Source: Scytonema sp. UIC 10036 (GTDB taxonomy: Bacteria > Cyanobacteriota > Cyanobacteriia > Cyanobacteriales > Nostocaceae). Taken from it: DNA of 10,603 nucleotides. The DNA lies in NCBI RefSeq assembly GCF_009725235.1, contig NZ_WJFC01000318.1, forward strand, positions 1-10,603. Reading direction: 5' to 3'. The number at the start of each line of letters is the position of its first letter. Within the stretch, counting starts at the first letter, position 1. Positions 1 through 5,262 of the stretch are shown here, piece by piece. The translations under genes were made by a program, and so were the position numbers. Below the pieces are notes generated by a model, which was given only the letters and a program-made list of their open reading frames with translations, made no database searches and was not told where the DNA came from.

Positions 1-92
1 GAGTCGGTAGCCCGATTCTGATTGCTGACGCCAAACACACCATGAGTGATATTTGTGTGACAATTTCTGTTATTGGTGGGTTGATGGTGTAG
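1..92 (+). pseudogene. 3' remnant of a cation diffusion facilitator (CDF) transporter gene, truncated
   Basis: Reading from base 3, the frame gives a 29-residue tail that begins VGSPILIADAKHTMSD and ends at TAG (90-92). The motif ADAKHTxSD after a GSPILIAD lead-in is typical of transmembrane segment V of CDF metal efflux proteins, where the His and Asp bind the transported Zn/Fe/Mn ion. In an intact family member this segment is followed by a sixth membrane helix and a cytoplasmic domain of about 80 residues. Here the frame stops about 12 residues after the motif, and no other frame downstream to 189 looks like the missing part. This suggests a gene cut off by deletion or rearrangement. The 5' part lies outside the window, so whether the rest is intact is unknown. 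The family call rests on a short match. Confidence 0.5.
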
Positions 93-102
93 TAAAGAAC
101 AA

Positions 103-123
103 GCTTCAAAGTAAAAATGAAGC
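103..123. other. Small inverted repeat between the CDF remnant and the DUF4327-type gene
   Basis: GCTTCA (103-108) and TGAAGC (118-123) form a 6-bp stem with a 9-base loop. It lies 66 bases beyond the minus-strand stop at 190 and 10 bases after the plus-strand stop at 92. There is no clear T-run on either strand, so a terminator role is weak. Confidence 0.2.
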
Positions 124-189
124 CTCTTTCCATCAAAATTACGCTTATCCGAAATCAGTTCCTAATCCATAGATCAAATCGAAAACTGA

Positions 190-426
190 TTAGTCGTTTT
201 CCCATTGTTCGCGACCAATCAGATCTGCAATGCGATCGCGTAATAAAAAATCACACTTTTCCAATTCGCATTCAATGCAGACCCACTCTCTAGCTGGAAT
301 GTATTGGCACAGGGTGTAGATTGGCTGCTGTCTGCTAACCAACCCCCTTTGAACTAACCGCCGTGCTTCCTCTTGTATCACGTCTAAAGAATAGTAACTG
401 ATAGAAGGCACCGTATTCACACTCAT
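190..426 (-). CDS. DUF4327-type small cyanobacterial protein
   Basis: A 78-residue acidic soluble protein whose core reads YSLDVIQEEARRLVQRGLVS, followed by QQPIYTLCQYIPAREW and a tail with CIECELEKCDFLLRDRI. I recognise this as the cyanobacteria-restricted family listed as DUF4327, from memory. No function is established. There is no signal peptide or membrane segment. Four cysteines (CQY and CIECELEKC) could hint at metal or redox chemistry, but that is only an inference. I start it at the ATG at 424-426 (MSVNTVPS). The frame extends upstream to a TTG at 483, but those 19 residues (MFLKNFGNTT...) do not look like family sequence. No good Shine-Dalgarno sequence precedes either start. It stands alone, with a long gene-free region upstream. 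Confidence 0.8.
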   Translation of the reverse strand: MSVNTVPSISYYSLDVIQEEARRLVQRGLVSRQQPIYTLCQYIPAREWVCIECELEKCDFLLRDRIADLIGREQWEND

Positions 427-519
427 GATTTTTTGCTCACAGATTAACACGTAAGTAGTATTCCCAAAATTTTTTAGGAACAAACATCACCAGAAAAAAA
501 GACTAGTCGCTACAGTTTT

Positions 520-533
520 GTAGTTTTATATAC
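520..533. promoter_or_regulatory. Possible NtcA-type site, GTA-N8-TAC
   Basis: GTAGTTTTATATAC matches the GTA-N8-TAC consensus of the nitrogen regulator NtcA. It lies 94 bases upstream of the ATG of the DUF4327-type gene. No TATAAT-like box is seen at the usual distance of about 22 bases on the minus strand. The motif has only six fixed bases, so two or three chance copies are expected in a window of this size. Confidence 0.2.
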
Positions 534-588
534 GGAACTATTTTCATTTTGACGCTACATATCCTCAAATTATATGAAGAAATGTTAC

Positions 589-615
589 AAATGTCAAATT
601 TCTCTGACATTTTTT
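589..615. other. Hairpin or operator-like inverted repeat in a gene-free region
   Basis: AAATGTCA (589-596) and TGACATTT (605-612) form a perfect 8-bp inverted repeat with an 8-base spacer, followed by more T on the plus strand. It could be an AT-rich terminator for a plus-strand transcript, though no gene is seen to end here. It could also be a dimeric repressor site (TGTCA-N8-TGACA) about 160 bases upstream of the DUF4327-type gene. Confidence 0.25.
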
Positions 616-1254
616 GAGTCTGTCTTACACATAGAGTAAATATGGTAGTGCATTTGTTTAATAGAGGTTAGGTAAAGCATAAATTACTTGAAGACAGCTT
701 CTACGTTACACACTCAACAAAGTACATGAGGTACTATCTCTAGTCTTTTGTCTCTGTTTGACAGAAAATATCCTTGAAACAATTGTTGGGATAGAGAGTA
801 TAAAGTGTTGCAAAACACAAAGGTTACCCTACAACACAAAGATCCACTAATCATGGGTTATTAATCTTTTCTTAAGGAAAACTGTTCGGACTTTGGTAGC
901 TTGGGTAACTCACCAAAGAAATAGACACAAAACTTACATTTACTGCCATATGAGACATTTGCCTCCAAATAAGCAATGGCTTGAGTTTAGCAGTCAGGAA
1001 TTTAAGTTTCATATTCCATTTGAAATAGGTTTAATTACCCTGAGACTGTGTTGATAATTTGCCTTTCGTTGTGTTGCCTTATCTGACTTTTATGAGTGTC
1101 TGGTGATTCTCAAGCTTCTGACCTCTGCCTGTTTTCAAGTCAATGAGCGATCTCATCATGATTTTGTGAGCGCTGGATCTCTTAAAGGTTAATCATTAAT
1201 ATATCTTATGTCTTTCACTCCTTAACTTTAAATTTTATATATATCAACATGAAA
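616..1254. other. Gene-free stretch
   Basis: Both strands were read. All frames are broken by frequent stops, and the longest plausible starts give fewer than 30 codons. No tRNA-like cloverleaf, no tandem repeat and no recognisable small RNA was seen. With the flanking bases it forms an 899-base gap between the DUF4327-type gene and rbfA, the longest in the window. Confidence 0.5.
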
Positions 1255-1279
1255 ACAGACGCTCGGCGATCGCGTCTGT
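1255..1279 (-). terminator. Probable intrinsic terminator of the ycf33-rbfA unit
   Basis: ACAGACGC (1255-1262) and GCGTCTGT (1272-1279) form a perfect 8-bp GC-rich stem with a 9-base loop. On the minus strand the stem is followed by TTTTC. It lies 46 bases past the rbfA stop, in the right orientation and place for a factor-independent terminator, though the U-tract is short. The loop and one arm include a HIP1 octamer (1266-1273), so the palindrome could partly reflect that repeat. Confidence 0.5.
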
Positions 1280-1325
1280 AAAGTGTTTGGCTAATATACC
1301 AAAAGCTGATTGTTCTTAACGTTAC

Positions 1326-1736
1326 TTAATCTTCTAGATAAGATTCTTCATCTTTATGGTATTGGTCTTCCTGATGAGGCTTCCGTTCTTCTTGTAATCG
1401 GTTTAAGAGTGACAGGACTTTAGTACCGCGTTCTATAGAACGATCTTCAATAAAGACCACCTCTGGTGTGCGGCGCAGGCGAACTCTTGCACCTAGTTCG
1501 CGCTTGACGTAACCTGTCGCCGACTTTAACCCAGCCATTGTTTCTGCTTTAGCTTCCTCCGAACCATATATGCTGACGTAGATTTTGGCGTGCTGCAAAT
1601 CGCCTGAAACATCAACGTCTGTGACACTTACCATTCCTGTACCCACACGGTCATCCTTAATACCGTTAAGCAGCATTTGGCTAACTTCCCGTTTTATTAA
1701 TTCAGCAACTCGGGAAACACGGCGATCTGTAGCCAT
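1326..1736 (-). CDS. rbfA: 30S ribosome-binding factor RbfA
   Basis: A 136-residue protein that matches RbfA along its length. RbfA is the single KH-like-domain factor that binds the 30S subunit and helps mature the 5' end of 16S rRNA, notably in the cold. Visible family signatures are [17 protein letters not shown] at the N-terminus, the central segment [20 protein letters not shown], and [19 protein letters not shown] followed by a leucine-rich helix. The C-terminal tail ([21 protein letters not shown] region) is charged and probably disordered. I choose the ATG at 1734-1736 (MATDRRVSR): GAGGAG lies 10 bases upstream, and the frame's earlier GTG at 1754 would overlap that Shine-Dalgarno sequence. 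It follows the Ycf33 gene by 56 bases on the same strand, an order I remember as common in cyanobacteria. Confidence 0.95.
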   Translation of the reverse strand: MATDRRVSRVAELIKREVSQMLLNGIKDDRVGTGMVSVTDVDVSGDLQHAKIYVSIYGSEEAKAETMAGLKSATGYVKRELGARVRLRRTPEVVFIEDRSIERGTKVLSLLNRLQEERKPHQEDQYHKDEESYLED

Positions 1737-1746
1737 AACAATCGAT

Positions 1747-1752
1747 CTCCTC
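1747..1752 (-). promoter_or_regulatory. Ribosome binding site that sets the rbfA start
   Basis: GAGGAG on the minus strand, 10 bases before the ATG at 1736. It favours that start over the upstream GTG at 1754, which overlaps the site. Confidence 0.65.
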
Positions 1753-1792
1753 ACAAGAGGTTGTAATGATGAAAATATCTCTAAACTTCATA

Positions 1793-1999
1793 CTAAACTG
1801 GGTTTAAGCCGAGCATTGCACGCAAAGTCAGAGTGATGAAAACGAGACTACCGCCAAGCAATCCCAAAAGAGCGACTAAGGTCACTGGGCGTTTAAACAA
1901 CGGTATCAAAGGCGAAAATGCATTTAACACTACGCCTAAGAGAATAGTCACTAAGTACCGGGGATATCTAAAGACGTTTTCCCAAAATCCTTTAAACAT
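1793..1999 (-). CDS. Ycf33/DUF751 family small membrane protein
   Basis: A 68-residue protein with two hydrophobic segments, roughly residues 15-35 and 40-62, separated by a short loop containing KRP. The opening MFKGFWENVFRYPRYLVTI and the PLIPLFKRP turn are typical of the DUF751/Ycf33 family, which occurs in cyanobacteria and in some algal plastid genomes. The function is unknown; a thylakoid or plasma membrane location is inferred. The ATG at 1997-1999 begins the family-typical N-terminus. No Shine-Dalgarno sequence is evident before it. It is the first gene of a probable unit with rbfA, 56 bases downstream. Confidence 0.85.
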   Translation of the reverse strand: MFKGFWENVFRYPRYLVTILLGVVLNAFSPLIPLFKRPVTLVALLGLLGGSLVFITLTLRAMLGLNPV

Positions 2000-2073
2000 T
2001 TGATTTGAGACGGTTTTGATATAATATGTACGTCGGTTTCTCTTTCTAATTTTATCTTAATACACTGAGAAGT

Positions 2074-2172
2074 ACACCAGTGACTCAACGGGAGAGCCAG
2101 TCGCTAGGGTGCGGGAGACCCGTTCCAGCGCTGGACTCACCAGTGAGCAGTGAGTAGTGACTGGTGACTAGT
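2074..2172. repeat. Palindromic repeat with short tandem repeats (CAGTGAG type)
   Basis: CCAG-T-CGCT (2097-2105) pairs with AGCGCTGG (2127-2134) apart from one bulged T, and it encloses a smaller GGGAGACCC hairpin. It is followed by degenerate repeats of the type CAGTGAGCAGTGAGTAGTGA (2141-2160). This resembles the interspersed palindromic and short tandemly repeated sequences common between genes in Nostocales. A relative of the tandem part recurs at 6561-6588 in the other orientation. Confidence 0.55.
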
Positions 2173-2607
2173 TAATTTTTGTTTCCCTTGCTAGATTTTT
2201 TAATTAAGATTGGTTTTATAATTCTAATCTAATTTTTAGTTTTGAGAAAACTTGTTTTTTATCTGCTTAATTATTTTTAGAATTAATTGGACGATTCTTG
2301 AAGTTGTTTGCTTCCCTTGAGACCCCCGCTTCCTAATTTAAACTTTTCTGAATTCAAAGAGATTCTACCATTTTGAGAAGAGATTGTGAAATATATTGAT
2401 TGAACTTAATCCTCAACAAAGCCGTCTCAATCCAAAATCTAAAATCCACGCATCCAAAATAGTATAATTTGCGGGGGAACATAGAGAAGAAATTTGAGTT
2501 AAACCTAAAAAGATGAAAGGTATAATAAACATTTAAAAACACAGGGTAAAGTCAGAAATATATTGGTTAATATTGCGTTCATAGAGTAGATGCAAATAAC
2601 CATGACT
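2173..2607. other. AT-rich gene-free stretch downstream of hetZ
   Basis: No credible gene was seen. A 62-codon minus-strand frame at 2354-2542 exists, but it runs through a heptad-type repeat, is very rich in Phe/Tyr and has no Shine-Dalgarno sequence. No clear hairpin terminator follows the hetZ stop at 2608. Confidence 0.45.
2429..2460. repeat. Short tandem repeat of the CCAAAAT/CTAAAAT heptad type
   Basis: The stretch contains ATCCAAAATCTAAAATCC and then, after a short break, ATCCAAAAT. These TCCAAAA/TCTAAAA heptads are a familiar class of short tandemly repeated sequence in filamentous cyanobacteria. Only a few units are present. Confidence 0.45.
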
Positions 2608-3828
2608 TTAACCGGGCTGAATTTCACTGTTTCCGTTACGAATATCCCACGCAAGTTCTAACAGTTGAGTCCAACGCTTTTGTAGTTGTTTGGGTGTACA
2701 TTTAACAGCTTTAGCGATCGCTTGGTCGCTTTGCTTTTCTGCTTTTAGGTCTAGTATTTGGCGTTGCTGTTCGGTCAGTTGGCTTAAAAATATATCCCAC
2801 TGTTGAGAGGATAAACCCAACTTTTGCTCCAACCCAGCGCCCAGCCATTGGTGTACTAATTGCCAGTGGTGTTGTTTGGCAAACTTCTCCACATGATATT
2901 TAAAACGCTGTTGTAAATAATCCCTTTGGCGACTGGTAAGACCGAGAATTTGATCGATTTCTGGAGCAGAAAAATCTTGTAACTTTAATGTTAAGTAATC
3001 CACACAATCAGATTGCCCTTGCGATTCTAAGTATTTTACTAGTTCCGAAATGACGCGATCGCGTTCGGATTCTTCAGCCGGATCGAAGTTTGGTTGTGCA
3101 ATCATTTGAGAACGCACTTGTTGAACTGCTGAATTGCGTTGGTAAGATTCGGAATCTTCAGTCTTCCCAGACTCAACCGCCCTTTCAATATCGACTGTTG
3201 TTTCTTGGGGCAAACGGCGAGCGAAACCTTGAGCACGCAATATGACAAGCTGTTGATTAGCACCGCCTGGTAAGTTAATGCGACGCTTGGCATACTGTTC
3301 GGTAAATGCCATGTATTCTGCCAGTTCCAATTGAGTGCGAGGTGTGTAATTTTCAGCTAATTCATTTTCCCGGCGGAAAGCCTTAATAGCTTCCAAATAA
3401 AATGCTTGTAAGAAGTCTTCAATTAGGTTGTAACGGGCATCAAATCCTAAATCAGAGTTAGGTGTAGCAACGTGACGATAAACCATCGCACCCAGTTGAC
3501 TGTGTAATTCTACCCGACCTTTTTTTGAACCTAGTTGGTAGTAATGTAAGCATTTTTGTAACCGATGTCTCGCTAAAGTGACTAACCAAGACGTAATTTG
3601 CCCGGATGTTTTAATGCGAGAACTTTTATCACAAATACGTTCTACCTCTCGGGCTATACGCTTTGCTACGGCTTCCATGGACTCAAGTGATGTTTTTACC
3701 TCAGCTTGCATATCCTGACACAACATTTGCACTAGGGCATCTGTACTAATAGTTTGTGATTGTTCCGTAGAAGCTTCGCGATTGAAATCGGGTGTTGGAG
3801 TAGGTAGATTGGCGAGGTTTGCTTTCAT
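2608..3828 (-). CDS. hetZ: HetZ-family heterocyst differentiation regulator
   Basis: A 406-residue soluble protein that I recognise as HetZ, a DNA-binding protein needed early in heterocyst differentiation and linked genetically to HetR and PatU3. The family core is visible at about residues 86-121 (LARHRLQKCLHYYQLGS, then GRVELHSQLGAMVYRHV) and at 135-170 (IEDFLQAFYLEAI, FRRENELAE, LELAEYMAFTEQYAKRR). Two helix-turn-helix-like parts follow: SAPEIDQILGLTSRQRDYL at about 287-305, and near 351-395 a segment laid out like sigma region 4 (LTEQQRQILDLK, then SDQAIAKAVKCTPKQLQKRW). I start at the ATG at 3826-3828 (MKANLANLPT); the frame extends 12 codons to a TTG, but the shorter form is close to the roughly 400-residue family length I remember. 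No patU gene lies beside it in this window, so a HetZ paralog cannot be excluded. Confidence 0.8.
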   Translation of the reverse strand: MKANLANLPTPTPDFNREASTEQSQTISTDALVQMLCQDMQAEVKTSLESMEAVAKRIAREVERICDKSSRIKTSGQITSWLVTLARHRLQKCLHYYQLGSKKGRVELHSQLGAMVYRHVATPNSDLGFDARYNLIEDFLQAFYLEAIKAFRRENELAENYTPRTQLELAEYMAFTEQYAKRRINLPGGANQQLVILRAQGFARRLPQETTVDIERAVESGKTEDSESYQRNSAVQQVRSQMIAQPNFDPAEESERDRVISELVKYLESQGQSDCVDYLTLKLQDFSAPEIDQILGLTSRQRDYLQQRFKYHVEKFAKQHHWQLVHQWLGAGLEQKLGLSSQQWDIFLSQLTEQQRQILDLKAEKQSDQAIAKAVKCTPKQLQKRWTQLLELAWDIRNGNSEIQPG

Positions 3829-4205
3829 GATGTTTCTGGGAGTGGTATAGCACCGTAAGGACAAAGCATAAACAGCACTGACGTGTCAAGCTTCTACTGA
3901 CGAATAACTTACATATTCTTCATATGTCAAGAACCGCCATCAGCAACTGCTTACATATATGACTGTAGAGAATCCGGAAAAGTTACAGGGCTTGCATTGT
4001 GTCGCTTTTCTCACAAGCCACCAGATCGTGAGTGGTATACGATTACCTGCCACCACATGAAAATGGCTATAACCCTTACTCTACAAGGCTTTTTACCCGA
4101 TTGAGTTATTTGCACTTTCAGCTTAACAAGTATGACAATCGTGAAACTGGAGCGCTGAACCAACGGACATCCGAAATCGTCAGATGAAGTAGTGATGTAT
4201 AAATC
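3829..4205 (-). promoter_or_regulatory. hetZ upstream region, no confident site
   Basis: This 377-base leader separates hetZ from the upstream YciO-like gene and most likely holds the hetZ promoter. I found no GTA-N8-TAC site and no clean GAGGGG-type HetR palindrome in it. GTGGTATACGATTACCTGCC near 4033 contains an imperfect inverted repeat (GGTA...TACC). TGTCAAG occurs twice, near 3883 and 3926. A promoter role is inferred from position only. Confidence 0.35.
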
Positions 4206-4868
4206 TTATACTAGCATTGCTGCTTTTTCCCACCCCAAACCTTGCCTTGTCAGAACTGGTTGCTCTCCTGTCAAGTCCAAAATGGTAGAGACTTCATACG
4301 TGGGTTCCTCGCCAGTATCCACAATCACATCTACCAATTTATCTAAGCGATCGAACATCTCCACACGAGATAGGAAAGGGTCTGTTTTTACCTCAAGCAA
4401 CTCATCATCTACATCATCATCTGGAGGCACGTGGGCAGAAGTGGAAATAATTGGGTTTTCTAACGCCGTTAATAGTGCCAAGCAGACGGTGTGATTTGGG
4501 ACTCTAATTCCAGTCGTTTTCCGTTTCGGATTTTGTACCAGCCTCGGTACTAACTTAGTCGCAGGTAGCAAAAACGTATACGGGCCGGGAATCAGACGCT
4601 TCATAATTCGGTAAGCTGTGTCCTTTACGAAAGCATACGTCGTAACATTTGAGAGAGAGGGACACAAAAATGTTAGTGGTTTATCATTTGCTAACTGTTT
4701 GATTTGCCGCACTCGCTCTACTGCCGACTTAACATTTAAATCACATCCAATCGCATAAACCGTGTCAGTAGGATAAAGCATCACTGCGCCGCGTCGCAAT
4801 TCTGCTTGTATCTCTTCTATTCGTCGAGATTGCGGATTATCAGGATGAACTTGGAAAATTTTTGCCAT
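4206..4868 (-). CDS. Sua5/YciO/YrdC-family protein, YciO-like (L-threonylcarbamoyladenylate synthase fold)
   Basis: A 220-residue cytoplasmic protein of the YrdC-like fold. Family members make threonylcarbamoyl-AMP from threonine, bicarbonate and ATP for the t6A modification of ANN-decoding tRNAs. Seen here: opening IFQVHPDNPQSRRIEEI, YPTDTVYAIGCD (32-43), DKPLTFLC (62-69), PGPYTFLLPAT (94-104), KRKTTGIRVP (115-124) and STSAH (142-146). The opening and KRKTTGIRVP are closest to Escherichia coli YciO. In TsaC proper I would expect K-x-R before KPL and S-x-N near 145; here they read KQL (57-59) and SAH (144-146). t6A synthesis by this copy is therefore uncertain. It has the usual size, starts at the ATG at 4866-4868, lacks a clear Shine-Dalgarno sequence, and diverges from larC. 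Confidence 0.85.
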   Translation of the reverse strand: MAKIFQVHPDNPQSRRIEEIQAELRRGAVMLYPTDTVYAIGCDLNVKSAVERVRQIKQLANDKPLTFLCPSLSNVTTYAFVKDTAYRIMKRLIPGPYTFLLPATKLVPRLVQNPKRKTTGIRVPNHTVCLALLTALENPIISTSAHVPPDDDVDDELLEVKTDPFLSRVEMFDRLDKLVDVIVDTGEEPTYEVSTILDLTGEQPVLTRQGLGWEKAAMLV

Positions 4869-4881
4869 AAGAGATAAATAA

Positions 4882-4951
4882 TGGTTAGTTGTTAGTGGTT
4901 AGTTGTTAGTGGTTAGTGGTTAGTTGTTAGTGGTTAGTTGTTAGTGGTTAG
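4882..4951. repeat. Tandem heptad array, ten TGGTTAG/TTGTTAG units
   Basis: Ten uninterrupted 7-base units, differing only in the second base (TGGTTAG or TTGTTAG). The order is G T G T G G T G T G, which reads the same both ways. The array begins 13 bases upstream of the YciO-like ATG, so it forms most of that gene's leader, as CTAACMA in the coding sense. It is a cyanobacterial short tandemly repeated sequence. Bases 4905-4931 are an exact inverted copy of 5234-5260. Confidence 0.9.
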
Positions 4952-4965
4952 TTCAGACCCCCCAC

Positions 4966-5068
4966 CTCGTTCCCAGCTTCAGGCTGGGAATGCCTTACTA
5001 GAGGCTCCGCCTCCTGAATGGCGAAAGAGACTCGTTGACTGCATTCCTAGCTAAAAGCTGGGAACGAG
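4966..5068. repeat. Nested palindromic interspersed repeat (MITE/REP-like)
   Basis: Perfect 14-bp terminal inverted repeats, CTCGTTCCCAGCTT (4966-4979) and AAGCTGGGAACGAG (5055-5068), enclose about 75 bases. Each end also folds by itself: TTCCCAGC/GCTGGGAA (4970-4977 with 4983-4990) and TTCCTAGC/GCTGGGAA (5044-5051 with 5057-5064, one G-T pair). A third hairpin, GAGGC-TCC-GCCTC, lies at 5001-5013. There is no open reading frame. Elements with CTCGTTCCCAG ends and a GGCTCCGCC centre are, from memory, frequent between genes in Nostocales genomes and probably spread in trans. Confidence 0.75.
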
Positions 5069-5087
5069 AGACCAAAAAGTGGCGAAT

Positions 5088-5103
5088 GAGGGGTATTACC
5101 CTC
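5088..5103. promoter_or_regulatory. Palindrome resembling a HetR-binding core
   Basis: GAGGGGTATTACCCTC is a 5-bp inverted repeat (GAGGG/CCCTC) with a 6-base centre. Known HetR targets, such as the one upstream of hetP in Anabaena, have a core remembered as GAGGGGTCTAACCCCTC, 17 bases long. This one is a base shorter, with one C missing from the right arm. It sits 160 bases before larC and 220 before the YciO-like gene. It may instead be part of an interspersed repeat. Confidence 0.25.
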
Positions 5104-5234
5104 TATTGACCAGCTGTACCCTTAAAGAAGTCGGGGATCTAGCAGCCCTGAGAATTTCTCTCCCTCACAAGGAACTAGTAAACAAGGAAGGTTAGTGATA
5201 CTTTGTGTACGGGCGCAAAGCCGTCTCACCCCTA

Positions 5235-5262
5235 CTAACAACTAACCACTAACCACTAACAA
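5235..5262. repeat. Tandem heptad array, four CTAACMA units abutting the larC start codon
   Basis: Four units, CTAACAA, CTAACCA, CTAACCA, CTAACAA, run without interruption up to the base before the larC ATG at 5263. Bases 5234-5260 form a perfect 27-bp inverted repeat with 4905-4931. The array leaves no Shine-Dalgarno sequence in the usual window. Confidence 0.9.

Noticed and set aside
872..967. Tiny minus-strand frame near 964 with GGAGG just before an ATG
   Set aside because: Only about 28 codons, low-complexity Ser/Val sequence, and the GGAGG is too close to the first ATG.
1585..1836. 83-codon plus-strand frame
   Set aside because: Lies almost wholly antisense to rbfA and has no family resemblance; rbfA is a certain gene.
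2354..2542. 62-codon minus-strand frame
   Set aside because: Phe/Tyr-rich, crosses a heptad-type repeat and lacks a Shine-Dalgarno sequence; probably chance in AT-rich DNA.
4192..4494. 100-codon plus-strand frame
   Set aside because: Antisense to the YciO-like gene, Ser/Thr-rich shadow.
4882..5262. Possible CRISPR array
   Set aside because: Units are 7 bases, contiguous and without spacers; it is a heptad tandem repeat, and no cas gene is present.
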